Positions 26,331-35,003 of a DNA stretch of 64,000 nucleotides are shown piece by piece. Below the pieces are notes generated by a model. That model had not been told where the DNA came from. It saw nothing but the letters and a program-made list of their open reading frames with translations, and searched no databases. This DNA is from Pseudomonas atagonensis (GTDB lineage: Bacteria > Pseudomonadota > Gammaproteobacteria > Pseudomonadales > Pseudomonadaceae): positions 1-64,000 of the forward strand of contig NZ_VXCA01000012.1 of NCBI RefSeq assembly GCF_011369485.1, written 5' to 3'. The translations under genes were made by a program, and so were the position numbers. Numbering within the stretch: the stretch's first letter is position 1; each line of letters begins with the position of its first letter.

Positions 26331-26341
26331 GAGATTCAAAC

Positions 26342-26713
26342 ATGATCAAACCAACACCCAATCCCCCCGAAACCGACACAACCTCGCCCTACGAAACCCT
26401 CGACTCGAAGAAATTTCACGAAGCCGCCGACCGTGCGCTCGATCACTACCTCAATCCGCTGCTGCCGAGAAAACCGCTGCTCAAACCCCACGCTCGCTAC
26501 CTGATCGCCCCTGGCATCGAGAGCGAAGAACTGCTGGCCGATGCCTGCGAAACCCTGACCTCGGCGAAAATCATGGCCACTGACTTCGCCGGATTGGTGG
26601 ACGGATCGCAGCGGCATGTGTTGTTGGGGATTGCCCAGTTGATCATGCTCGGCGAGCTGGCGGTGAATCGAGCGCTGGATAATCTGGAGTTGAAGACAGA
26701 AACACCGCTCTAG
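26342..26713 (+). CDS. DUF6124/DUF3077-type small protein
   Basis: A 123-residue cytoplasmic protein. The N-terminus is proline-rich and variable (MIKPTPNPPETDTTSPYETL). The core is helical, with the family pattern ALDHYLNPLLPRK, ESEELLADACETLTSAKIMA, DFAGLVDGSQRHVLLGIAQL and ELAVNRALDNLEL. Pseudomonas genomes carry several such genes; their function is not known to me. GGAG stands before the ATG. The unusual part is the long folded leader directly upstream. It is followed by a 114-bp palindromic element and a terminator, so it is bordered on both sides by repeats. Confidence 0.75.
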   Translation: MIKPTPNPPETDTTSPYETLDSKKFHEAADRALDHYLNPLLPRKPLLKPHARYLIAPGIESEELLADACETLTSAKIMATDFAGLVDGSQRHVLLGIAQLIMLGELAVNRALDNLELKTETPL

Positions 26714-26715
26714 CC

Positions 26716-26829
26716 AGATCGTTCCCACGCTCTGCGTGGGAATGCCTCAAGGGACGCTCCGCGTTCCAGCTTTAGAAGGGACGCGGAGCTTCCCGGGCTG
26801 CATTCCCACGCGGAGCGTGGGAACGATCT
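26716..26829. repeat. 114-bp palindromic element with 30-bp terminal inverted repeats
   Basis: The ends (AGATCGTTCCCACGCTCTGC... and its mirror ...GCGTGGGAACGATCT) match over 29 of 30 positions. Inside, GGGACGCTCCGCGTTCC faces GGGACGCGGAGCTTCCC. The unit begins three bases after the DUF6124-type stop. It is a non-coding MITE-like or REP-derived repeat of a kind frequent in fluorescent pseudomonads. Confidence 0.8.
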
Positions 26830-26836
26830 AAACGAG

Positions 26837-26862
26837 AAACGGCCCGAAGTGGGCCGTTTTTG
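26837..26862 (+). terminator. Intrinsic terminator between convergent genes
   Basis: AAACGGCCC and GGGCCGTTT form a 9-bp stem with a GAAGT loop, followed by T-rich sequence on the plus strand. It can end the DUF6124-type transcript, and to a lesser extent the convergent MFS transcript. Confidence 0.75.
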
Positions 26863-26877
26863 TGTACCTGCCAATAA

Positions 26878-28188
26878 TCAGGCCCGCAACGTCCGCGTCA
26901 TCCGCAACGCCAGCAGACTTCCGCCGACAATCACGCCCGCCAGCAGATACAACGCCGCATCGGTCGAGCCGGTGCTGTCCTTGACCCAACCGACCAGGTA
27001 CGGGCTGAGGAACCCGGCCATTTGTCCCATCGAGTTGATCAGTGCCAGACCGCCAGCCGCCGCACCGGCACTGAGCATCGCCGTCGGCACTGGCCAGAAC
27101 ATCGGCAGGCCAGTCAGTGCGCCCATGGTCGCAATGGTCAGACCGAGAATGGCTATCGCCGGGTTGGCGGCGAAGTTCACCGCAATCACCAGACCGATTG
27201 CGCCCATCAGCATCGGCACCACCAAATGCCAGCGACGCTCCTTGCGCAGGTCAGCCGAACGCCCGACCACCAGCATGAACACCGCCGCCAGCAGATACGG
27301 AATTGCGCTCAACCAGCCAATCACCAGGTTGTCGCTGAAACCGAGGTTCTTGATGATCGACGGCAGCCAGAAGTTGATCGCGTACACGCCACTCTGGATG
27401 CAGAAGTAGATCAGACCGAACGCCCAGATGGCCGGGTTCTTGAACACCGCCAGCAGCGAATCGGAAGTGGTTTTCGGTTTGTTCGCCAGGTCTTCGGCCT
27501 GATCCGCTTCGAGCACGGCGCGTTCATGCGGGGTCAGCCATTTGGCGTTGGCGAAGCTGTCGCTCAGCAGGAAGTACGCCAGCAAACCGAGGACCACGGT
27601 CGGAATGCCTTGCAGCAGAAACATCCATTGCCAGCCAGCCAAACCGCCTTGGCCGGCGGCGAAGTGGTTGAGGATCCAGCCGGAAAACGGACTGCCGAGC
27701 AGGCCCGACACCGGGATCGCCGACATGAACAACGCCATGATCCGGCCACGGCGGAAGGTCGGGAACCATTGCGAGAGATACAGCACGACGCCCGGGAAGA
27801 ACCCGGCTTCGGCCGCGCCGGTGAACAGGCGCAGGGTGTAGAACTGGGTCGGCGTGGTGACGAACAGCAGGCAGGTCGACAGCGTGCCCCAGGTGATCAT
27901 CATCACCGCGATCCAGCGTCGTGGGCCGAATTTGGTCAACGCCAGGTTGCTCGGCACGCCGCACAGCACGTAGCCGATAAAGAAAATCCCGGCCCCGAGG
28001 CCGTACACGGTTTCGCTGAACTTCAGCGCGTCGAGCATCTGCAGTTTGGCAAATCCAACGTTGACCCGGTCGAGGTAGTTGAACAGGTAGCAGATGAAGA
28101 TGAAGGGAATCAAACGCAGGGTGATGCGTTTGTAGACGGCGTTTTTACCGTCTTCGATGGTCTGGGTAGCTGCGGCGCTCTGCGACAT
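26878..28188 (-). CDS. MFS transporter of the anion:cation symporter type (sugar acid uptake)
   Basis: A 436-residue permease with twelve predicted helices. The opening MSQSAAATQTIEDGKNAVYK, then RLIPFIFICYLFNYLDRVNV and the motif LALTKFGPRRWIAV, mark the ACS family (glucarate, tartrate, phthalate transporters). FFPGVVLYLSQWFPTFRRGR is another family motif. The ATG at 28188 has a preceding GAGAGAG; the frame stays open further upstream, but that part is not transporter-like. It is divergent from a CdaR-type diacid regulator and near a glycerate kinase, so uptake of glycerate or an aldarate is the likely job. Confidence 0.85.
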   Translation of the reverse strand: MSQSAAATQTIEDGKNAVYKRITLRLIPFIFICYLFNYLDRVNVGFAKLQMLDALKFSETVYGLGAGIFFIGYVLCGVPSNLALTKFGPRRWIAVMMITWGTLSTCLLFVTTPTQFYTLRLFTGAAEAGFFPGVVLYLSQWFPTFRRGRIMALFMSAIPVSGLLGSPFSGWILNHFAAGQGGLAGWQWMFLLQGIPTVVLGLLAYFLLSDSFANAKWLTPHERAVLEADQAEDLANKPKTTSDSLLAVFKNPAIWAFGLIYFCIQSGVYAINFWLPSIIKNLGFSDNLVIGWLSAIPYLLAAVFMLVVGRSADLRKERRWHLVVPMLMGAIGLVIAVNFAANPAIAILGLTIATMGALTGLPMFWPVPTAMLSAGAAAGGLALINSMGQMAGFLSPYLVGWVKDSTGSTDAALYLLAGVIVGGSLLALRMTRTLRA

Positions 28189-28359
28189 AGCGGCTCTCTC
28201 TTTATTATGATTTTTTGCGATGCAAAGGGTAACGTTGATCGCCCCGAGAGTCTCGGTCACCTTTGGCCGGATTGTCTTTGTGCCTGAGCACAGGGTTTGC
28301 CGCCAGACCCTGTGCGGGTGAACAACCGTCCACGCCTGATTTGAAGGATTGCCGCTGTC

Positions 28360-29484
28360 ATGTTTGAACTCGATCACGATCTGGCCCAGGACATCGTCGA
28401 CCGGGCGATGGCCATTTTGCCGTACAACGTGAATGTCATGGACAGTCAGGGGCTGATCCTCGGCAGTGGCGAACCGGAGCGCATCAACACCCGCCACGAA
28501 GGTGCGCAACTGGTACTGGCCAACGGTCGCGTGGTGGAAATCGATGCGCAGACCGCCGTGCATCTCAAAGGTGTGCAACCGGGCATCAACCTGCCGCTGA
28601 TGCTCGACCAACGCCTGATCGGCGTGCTCGGCATCACGGGTGAACCAGAACTGCTGCGCACCTACGCGCAACTGGTGCGCATGACCGCCGAGATGCTCGT
28701 TGGCCAGCGCAATCAGCAGGCCGAGCAGCAGTGGCGGCGTCAGCGTTGCGATGATTTGCTGGCGTTGTTGCTGACCGATGCCGGCGATTCACCGCGTCTG
28801 GTCGATGAGGCCCAGCAACTGGGGCTCAAGCCGCAATTGACGCGGGTGCCGTATCTGTTCGAGTTGGGGCTGGAGCATGGGCCGGGGCAGGCCGTCGAAG
28901 CATTGAGCGCGTGGCTGATTTCGCGTTATCCCGACAGTTGGTGCGTGAGTTCGGCGAAGTCGTCGCTGCTCTGGTGCAGGCCGGCCAGTCAGAACGTCGA
29001 GCATGATCGTTTGCTGGAGAAGCTCGATGGCTTGGGCTGGAAGGTTTTGCGCATTGCGGTGGGCGGGCAGGCCGATGGTCTGGCGGGGCTGCGTCGCTGT
29101 TATCGGCGGGTCGGCGATCTGCTGGCTTACGGACGCGAGGTGTTGCCGCATTCACGCCTGTTGACCCTGAACCGTTATCGGCTGCCGGTGATGCTGTGGC
29201 GGCATCGCAATGACGACGCGCTGGATGAGCTGCTCAAACCCTTGCGTAAAGTCATCGCCAAGGACGGTAACGGCCAACTGCTGGCGACCCTGCGCAGTTG
29301 GTGCGATCACGACGGGCAGAGCCAGGCCTGCGCCGACGCGTTGGGGATTCACCGCAACAGTCTGCGCTACCGGATGGAACGAATTGCCGAGATCAGCGGT
29401 GTCGATCCGTTGCGCCTGGACGGGATGCTGGCGCTGTATCTCGGTGTGCAATTGCTGCCGCAGACTGACGATTTGTCGAAATGA
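28360..29484 (+). CDS. CdaR-type sugar diacid regulator
   Basis: A 374-residue regulator with the N-terminal diacid-recognition domain (about 1-135: MFELDHDLAQDIVDRAMAIL, GVQPGINLPLMLDQRLIGVL, YAQLVRMTAEMLVGQR). The C-terminal PucR-type helix-turn-helix is at 320-360 (LRSWCDHDGQSQACADALGI, HRNSLRYRMERIAEISGVDP). E. coli CdaR activates galactarate, glucarate and glycerate genes in response to these acids. The gene is divergent from the MFS transporter (171 bp between them) and lies 91 bp upstream of glycerate kinase on the same strand, so it probably activates both. Confidence 0.88.
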   Translation: MFELDHDLAQDIVDRAMAILPYNVNVMDSQGLILGSGEPERINTRHEGAQLVLANGRVVEIDAQTAVHLKGVQPGINLPLMLDQRLIGVLGITGEPELLRTYAQLVRMTAEMLVGQRNQQAEQQWRRQRCDDLLALLLTDAGDSPRLVDEAQQLGLKPQLTRVPYLFELGLEHGPGQAVEALSAWLISRYPDSWCVSSAKSSLLWCRPASQNVEHDRLLEKLDGLGWKVLRIAVGGQADGLAGLRRCYRRVGDLLAYGREVLPHSRLLTLNRYRLPVMLWRHRNDDALDELLKPLRKVIAKDGNGQLLATLRSWCDHDGQSQACADALGIHRNSLRYRMERIAEISGVDPLRLDGMLALYLGVQLLPQTDDLSK

Positions 29485-29575
29485 ACAATAAACGCCTGCG
29501 CCACTTGTGCAACGGACAGGCGTCAATGCGCAGGCTGACTGGCAGCATGAGGGGCATTGGAACTGGAGAATTCGC

Positions 29576-30718
29576 ATGAAAATCGTCATCGCCCCCGATT
29601 CGTTCAAGGACAGCCTGAGTGCCCAAGGCGTCGCCGAGGCTGTTGCGCTGGGTCTGGCGCAGGTCTGGCCGCAGGCCACGCTGGTCAAATGCCCGATGGC
29701 CGACGGTGGCGAAGGCACGGTCGAATCGATTCTCGCCGCGTGTGAAGGCGAACTGCGCCGCAGCCGTGTGCGTGGCCCATTGGGCACACCGGTGGATGCA
29801 GCATGGGGCTGGTTGCCGCACAACCACACGGCGATCATCGAAATGGCCGAGGCCAGCGGTTTGCAACTGGTGCCGCCGGGGCAGCGTGACGCCTGCATCA
29901 GCAGCACGTTTGGCACGGGTGAACTGATTCGTGCGGCGCTGGACGCCGGTGCGCAACGGGTAATTCTGGCGATTGGCGGCAGCGCGACCAACGATGGCGG
30001 CGCCGGCGCGATGCAGGCGTTGGGCGTGAGGTTGCTGGATGCGCAGAATCAGGCACTGGTACCGGGTGGTCTGGCGTTGGCGCAACTGGCGCGACTGGAT
30101 CTGAGCGAACTCGATCCGCGTCTGGCGCAGGTGCGCTTCGACATTGCCGCCGACGTCAACAACCCACTCTGCGGCCCTCATGGTGCGTCAGCGATTTTCG
30201 GCCCGCAGAAAGGTGCTTCTCCTGCGCAGGTGCAGCAACTGGACCAAGCGCTGAGCCACTTCGCTGAACACTGTGCGCAGGTCTTGGGCAAAGATGTTCG
30301 CGATGAGCCGGGCAGCGGCGCAGCGGGTGGTTTGGGTTTCGCCGCCAAGGCATTTCTTGGCGCGCAGTTTCAGGCCGGGGTCGAAGTGGTGGCGGAACTG
30401 GTGGGCCTGGCCGAAGCGGTCAAAGGCGCCGATCTGGTGATCACCGGGGAAGGGCGCTTCGATGCACAGACCTTGCGAGGCAAAACCCCGTTTGGTGTCG
30501 CGCGCATCGCCAAACAACACAGCGTGCCGGTGATTGTCATTGCCGGGACTCTGGGCGATGGCTATCAGGAGCTTTATGCGCACGGCATCGACGCAGCGTT
30601 CGCCGTGACCAGCGGCCCGATGACACTGCAGCAGGCGTGCGCCGAAGCACCACGCTTGTTGCGTGAACGCGCCACCGACATCGCCCGGGTCTGGCAAATG
30701 GCTAAACACCACATCTGA
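29576..30718 (+). CDS. Glycerate kinase, GarK/GlxK family
   Basis: A 380-residue class I glycerate kinase that phosphorylates D-glycerate, feeding glycolysis from glyoxylate or aldarate breakdown. Family motifs are MKIVIAPDSFKDSLSAQGVA, CPMADGGEGTVESI, AIGGSATNDGGAGAMQALG, RFDIAADVNNPLCGPHGASA and LVITGEGRFDAQTLRGKTP. Length matches E. coli GarK (381). The start at 29576 has GGAGAATTCGC upstream; the longer frame from 29507 was rejected. It completes a transporter-regulator-kinase set with the two genes before it. Confidence 0.93.
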   Translation: MKIVIAPDSFKDSLSAQGVAEAVALGLAQVWPQATLVKCPMADGGEGTVESILAACEGELRRSRVRGPLGTPVDAAWGWLPHNHTAIIEMAEASGLQLVPPGQRDACISSTFGTGELIRAALDAGAQRVILAIGGSATNDGGAGAMQALGVRLLDAQNQALVPGGLALAQLARLDLSELDPRLAQVRFDIAADVNNPLCGPHGASAIFGPQKGASPAQVQQLDQALSHFAEHCAQVLGKDVRDEPGSGAAGGLGFAAKAFLGAQFQAGVEVVAELVGLAEAVKGADLVITGEGRFDAQTLRGKTPFGVARIAKQHSVPVIVIAGTLGDGYQELYAHGIDAAFAVTSGPMTLQQACAEAPRLLRERATDIARVWQMAKHHI

Positions 30719-30732
30719 ACTGTATAAATATC

Positions 30733-30840
30733 CCCTGTGGCGAGGGGATTTATCCCCGTTCGACTGCGCAGCAGTCGCGAATCCTGCGTTTGAGGTTTAC
30801 CTGATAGATTGCAGGGGGCCACTTCGCAGCCCAACGGGGC
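30733..30840. repeat. GTGGCGAGGGG-type Pseudomonas repeat
   Basis: CCCTGTGGCGAGGGGATTTA followed by TCCCCGTTCGACTGCGCAGC forms nested hairpins, and the stretch ends with TTCGCAGCCCAACGGGG. This is a degenerate copy of a repeat often found between genes in fluorescent pseudomonads. The rest of 30719-31027 holds the chemoreceptor promoter region and no gene. Confidence 0.65.
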
Positions 30841-31027
30841 GGTGTTTCATTCCTGTAACACCCTGAAAAATAATTGCGCTTGACCCGCAATCTTCCTAAA
30901 GCCTGGCCGATACAGCCAATAGGCGCGCACAAACATTCTCACAACAGTGACGCCGGACTGAAGCCCGCCCACGGGCCAGTGATCACGGCATGGACGCTCG
31001 TAGTTTCATTCATCCGAGAGTCCAACT

Positions 31028-32653
31028 ATGTCCTTGCGTAACCTGAATATCGCGCCCCGTGCCTTCCTCGGTTTTGCCTTCATCGCCTTGCTGGTGATTG
31101 TGCTTGGCGTGTTCGCCGTCAACCGCATGTCGATCATCCGTCAGGCGTCCGTCGACATGGATTCGACCCAGCTGCCCAGCGTCACTCAGCTCAGCGTGGT
31201 GACGGAAAACGTCCTGCGTTTACGCATCCTTTCCTTCCGTGTGCTGGTCAATCGCGAGCCTGCCGGTTTGCAGGAAGCGCAAAGCCGCATCGCGGCGCTG
31301 GTCGACAAGGTGCGCACGGCGCAGGCCAGTTACGCTGCGCTACCCGCAGGCGCCGAAGAACGCGCGCTGTATCAGACCTTCGCCAGTACGCTGGACAACT
31401 ACCTGCAAGCGCAGAACCAGATGATGGAATTGTCGCGTCAGGACAAACTCGACGAGATGCGCAACCTGATCAACACGCGCATCAAGGACGGCACCGATCA
31501 GATGGGCGAGCAGCTCAACAAGCTGATTGCGATCAACGCCTCCGACGCAAAGGCAGCCTCGATCCAGGCCGGTGAGCATTACGACAGCGCCATCACCGGC
31601 ATCATCATCGTCGCAGTGGTTGCGGCCGTGGCGACGGTATTGCTGGCGTTGTTGCTGACCCGCAGCATCGTCACGCCGTTGAACCGCGCCTTGCTGGCGG
31701 CGCAAACCATCGCCGGCGGCGACCTGACCAAAGCCATCGAAGTCGACGGCAAGGACGAGCCGGCGCGCCTGCTCGAAGCGCTCGCCGCAATGCAGACCAA
31801 CCTACGCAAAACCATCGAACAGATCGCCGGCTCCGCCACGCAACTGGGCGCCGCCGCCGAAGAACTCAGCGCGGTCACCGAAGAGGCCTCGCGCGGCCTG
31901 CAACAACAGAACAACGAAATCGAACAAGCCGCCACTGCCGTCAACGAAATGACCGCGGCGGTCGAAGAAGTCGCGCGCAACGCTGTGTCGACGTCCGAAG
32001 CCTCGAACCAGTCGACCCACGCCGCCCGCGAAGGTCGCGATCAAGTGGTGAAAACCGTCGACGCGATCCAGACCATGACCCACGACGTGCAGAACACCGC
32101 GCAAATGATCGAAGGTCTGGCTGCGCAGAGCCGCGACATCGGCAAAGTGCTCGACGTGATTCGTGCCATTGCCGAACAGACCAATTTACTCGCGCTCAAC
32201 GCCGCCATCGAAGCGGCGCGGGCCGGTGAGGCCGGGCGCGGGTTTGCCGTGGTGGCGGACGAGGTGCGGGCGCTGGCTCATCGCACCGCGCAATCGACGC
32301 AGGAGATCGAAAAAATGGTCGCCGGTATCCAGAACGGCACCGGCGAAGCGGTTTCCTCGATGCAACAGAGCAACCAGCGGACGCAGTCGACCCTGGAAAT
32401 GGCCCGCGCTGCCGGCGTTGCGCTGGAGCAGATCACCCAATCGATTCACCAGATCAACGAGCGCAACCTGGTGATCGCCAGCGCCTCGGAAGAACAGGCG
32501 CAGGTCTCGCGAGAGGTCGATCGCAATCTGGTCAACATCCGTGATCTGGCCACGCAATCGGCCGCCGGCGCCAACCAGACCAGTGCCGCCACCCATGAAC
32601 TGTCACGTCTGGCGGTGGATTTGAATGCGATGGTGGCGCGGTTTGTGATTTGA
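31028..32653 (+). CDS. Methyl-accepting chemotaxis protein with 4-helix-bundle sensor
   Basis: A 541-residue chemoreceptor. Membrane helices are at about 12-32 ([20 protein letters not shown]) and 190-212 ([20 protein letters not shown]). Between them is a periplasmic all-helical 4HB_MCP-type domain of about 155 residues. A HAMP linker follows ([20 protein letters not shown]), then the cytoplasmic signalling domain with the conserved tip [20 protein letters not shown] and [20 protein letters not shown]. The ligand is unknown. Its neighbour downstream is the arginine transaminase gene aruH only 41 bp away on the same strand, which would fit an amino-acid ligand. Confidence 0.9.
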   Translation: MSLRNLNIAPRAFLGFAFIALLVIVLGVFAVNRMSIIRQASVDMDSTQLPSVTQLSVVTENVLRLRILSFRVLVNREPAGLQEAQSRIAALVDKVRTAQASYAALPAGAEERALYQTFASTLDNYLQAQNQMMELSRQDKLDEMRNLINTRIKDGTDQMGEQLNKLIAINASDAKAASIQAGEHYDSAITGIIIVAVVAAVATVLLALLLTRSIVTPLNRALLAAQTIAGGDLTKAIEVDGKDEPARLLEALAAMQTNLRKTIEQIAGSATQLGAAAEELSAVTEEASRGLQQQNNEIEQAATAVNEMTAAVEEVARNAVSTSEASNQSTHAAREGRDQVVKTVDAIQTMTHDVQNTAQMIEGLAAQSRDIGKVLDVIRAIAEQTNLLALNAAIEAARAGEAGRGFAVVADEVRALAHRTAQSTQEIEKMVAGIQNGTGEAVSSMQQSNQRTQSTLEMARAAGVALEQITQSIHQINERNLVIASASEEQAQVSREVDRNLVNIRDLATQSAAGANQTSAATHELSRLAVDLNAMVARFVI

Positions 32654-32694
32654 CCTAGGGTGAAGGCTGGAGACCGCGCAATCAGGAGACGTAC

Positions 32695-33882
32695 ATGCGC
32701 TATTCAGCCTTGACCCAACGAATCGCCGGGGAGGGAGCCTCTGCCTGGCAGATTCACGACCGAGCGCTGGAGTTGCGCGCCGAGGGCGTCGATGTCCTGT
32801 TGTTGTCGGTGGGCGACCCGGATTTCGATACGCCACTGCCGATTGTTCACGGGGCTATCGACAGTCTGCTGGCCGGCGATACGCATTATTCCGACGTGCG
32901 TGGCCGGCTGGCGTTGCGCAAGCTGATCGCCGAGCGGCATCGGCGGCGCAGTGGTCAGGTGGTCGAGGCGGATCAGGTGATTGTCATGCCCGGCGCGCAA
33001 TGCGCCGTGTATTCGGTGGCGCAATGCCTGCTGAACCCGGGCGACGAAGTCATCGTCGCCGAGCCGATGTACGTGACCTATGAAGGTGTGTTTGGCGCTT
33101 GCGGTGCGACCGTGGTGCCCGTGCCGGTGCGTCCGGAGAACGGCTTTCGCGTCGACCCGGCCGATGTCGCGGCGCGGATCACGCCGAAAACGCGCGCGAT
33201 GCTGCTCAACAGCCCGAACAACCCGTGCGGCGCAAGCCTGTCGCTGTTGATCTGGCAGGAGCTGGCGGCGTTGTGCATTCGTCAAGACTTGTGGCTGATC
33301 AGCGACGAGGTCTACAGCGAGTTGCTGTACGAAGGCGAGCACGTCAGCCCGGCGAGCCTGCCGGGCATGGCCGAGCGCACGGCGACGATCAACAGCCTGT
33401 CGAAATCCCACGCCATGACCGGTTGGCGCATCGGCTGGATGATCGGGCCGAAGCCTTTGGCGGAGCATTTGGTGAATCTGTCGCTGAGCATGCTGTTCGG
33501 TCTGCCGGATTTCGTGCAGAAAGCCGCGCAAATTGCTCTTGAGCAAGACTTGCCGGAAGTGACGCAGATGCGTGAGGAGTACCGTCTGCGCCGCGATCTG
33601 GTGTGCGAGCGTTTGCGCGGCTGCCCGGGGCTGTGCCCGATTCGCCCGGATGGCGGCATGTTCGTGATGGTCGATGTGCGCCAGACCGGCCTTGGCGCGC
33701 AGGCGTTTGCCGAGCAACTGCTGGAGGGTTACGGCGTTGCGGTGCTGGCGGGTGAGGCGTTCGGGCCGAGTGCGGCGGGGCATATTCGTATTGGACTGGT
33801 GGTGGATCGGGTGAAGCTGGCGGATGCGTGTTCGCGGATCGCGTTGTGTGCGGCGCAGCTTTTACAGGCGCGCAGTGCCTGA
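32695..33882 (+). CDS. aruH: Arginine--pyruvate transaminase AruH
   Basis: AruH moves the amino group of L-arginine to pyruvate, giving 2-ketoarginine, the first step of the arginine transaminase pathway. The 395-residue class I/II aminotransferase closely follows P. aeruginosa AruH along its whole length: MRYSALTQRIAGEGASAWQI, LLSVGDPDFDTPLPIVHGAI, GDTHYSDVRGRLALRKLIAE, the PLP lysine in SLSKSHAMTGWRIGWM, and GGMFVMVDVRQTGL. The partner aruI (2-ketoarginine decarboxylase) and the aruRS sensor genes are not adjacent. GGAGACGTAC precedes the ATG. Confidence 0.85.
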   Translation: MRYSALTQRIAGEGASAWQIHDRALELRAEGVDVLLLSVGDPDFDTPLPIVHGAIDSLLAGDTHYSDVRGRLALRKLIAERHRRRSGQVVEADQVIVMPGAQCAVYSVAQCLLNPGDEVIVAEPMYVTYEGVFGACGATVVPVPVRPENGFRVDPADVAARITPKTRAMLLNSPNNPCGASLSLLIWQELAALCIRQDLWLISDEVYSELLYEGEHVSPASLPGMAERTATINSLSKSHAMTGWRIGWMIGPKPLAEHLVNLSLSMLFGLPDFVQKAAQIALEQDLPEVTQMREEYRLRRDLVCERLRGCPGLCPIRPDGGMFVMVDVRQTGLGAQAFAEQLLEGYGVAVLAGEAFGPSAAGHIRIGLVVDRVKLADACSRIALCAAQLLQARSA

Positions 33883-33911
33883 TGCAATTGCTTCGTTTGT
33901 GTTGGCCCCTT

Positions 33912-33987
33912 CTCGAGCAAGCCCGCTCCCACAGGAGATATTCAGTGTTCATAAATCCACTGTGGGAGCGGGCTTGCCCGCGAAGAG
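33912..33987. repeat. REPIN
   Basis: GAGCAAGCCCGCTCCCAC is followed after about 30 bp by GTGGGAGCGGGCTTGCCCGC, an inverted pair. It lies between the convergent stops of aruH and kguD, and is the main content of that 127-bp gap. Confidence 0.9.
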
Positions 33988-34009
33988 GCCGGTACAACCG
34001 CTGAGAGTT

Positions 34010-34987
34010 TCAGCTCTGCCAAGCTGATGGGTTCACCAGATTCATCGGCTTCTCCCCAGCCAACGCCGCCAACAAATTCTCCACCGCACACCGCGCCATC
34101 GCCTCGCGCGTTTCATGCGTCGCCGAACCCATGTGCGGCGTCGCTACCACATTGTCGAGCTGCAACAACGGCGATTCCTGATTCAGCGGTTCGCGCTCGA
34201 ACACATCCAGCCCCGCCGCGCGAATCCGTTTGTGGCGCAACGCTTCGATCATCGCCGCCTCATCGACCACCTTGCCCCGGGAAATGTTGATGAAAATGCT
34301 CTCCGGCCGCATCAATGCAAACTGCTCGGCGCCGATCAATCCTTCGGTCTGCGCGGTCAGCGGCAAGGTCAGGCAAATGAAATCCGCCTGCTGGAGCAGA
34401 TCCTCAAGGCTGCGGTACTGCGCATCGAATCGCGCCTCGACCGCTGGTTTGCGTGACTGGCTGTGATAGATCACCGGCATGCCGAAACCGAAATGCCCGC
34501 GCTGCGCCAATGCCTCGCCGATGCGACCCATGCCGATAATGCCAAGTGTCTTGCCATGCACATCGGTGCCGAAATGTGCCGGGCCGATGTTGCGCTGCCA
34601 TTGGCCGTGGCGAACCATGTTCGCCAGTTCCACCACACGCCGGGCGGCAGCAAGAATCAGGGCAAAACCGGTGTCGGCGGTGGTTTCGGTGAGCACGTCC
34701 GGGGTGTTGGTCAGGAGGATATTGCGTCGGCTCAGGTAGTCGATGTCGTAGTTGTCGACACCCACCGAAACGCTGGCAATCGCCCGCAGCTGTGGCGCCA
34801 GATCGAGCAGCGCCGCATCCAGTTTCAGGCTCGCACCGAGCAAACCGTCGGCACGGGGCAGGGCGTCGCGCAATTGCATCAGGCCTTGTGCGTCGAGGCT
34901 TTCGATCAGTGTTACCTCGCATTGTTCTTGCAGGCGCGTCATCAACGCGGGCGAGAGTTTTTTGTACAACACGACGTGTTTTTTCAT
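34010..34987 (-). CDS. kguD: 2-ketogluconate-6-phosphate reductase KguD (D-2-hydroxyacid dehydrogenase)
   Basis: KguD reduces 2-keto-6-phosphogluconate to 6-phosphogluconate, the last step of the operon's pathway. The 325-residue protein is a D-2-hydroxyacid dehydrogenase: nucleotide motif LGIIGMGRIGEALAQRG, catalytic Arg in INISRGKVVDEAAM, Glu in AGLDVFEREPL and His in VATPHMGSATHETREAM. Start 34987 (MKKHVVLYKK) was chosen since AGGAATTTCTTCA precedes it; the frame also opens upstream in kguT. It is the last gene of kguEKTD, 16 bp after kguT. By sequence alone it could also be a glyoxylate/hydroxypyruvate reductase; the operon decides. Confidence 0.88.
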   Translation of the reverse strand: MKKHVVLYKKLSPALMTRLQEQCEVTLIESLDAQGLMQLRDALPRADGLLGASLKLDAALLDLAPQLRAIASVSVGVDNYDIDYLSRRNILLTNTPDVLTETTADTGFALILAAARRVVELANMVRHGQWQRNIGPAHFGTDVHGKTLGIIGMGRIGEALAQRGHFGFGMPVIYHSQSRKPAVEARFDAQYRSLEDLLQQADFICLTLPLTAQTEGLIGAEQFALMRPESIFINISRGKVVDEAAMIEALRHKRIRAAGLDVFEREPLNQESPLLQLDNVVATPHMGSATHETREAMARCAVENLLAALAGEKPMNLVNPSAWQS

Positions 34988-35003
34988 TGAAGAAATTCCT
35001 GGA

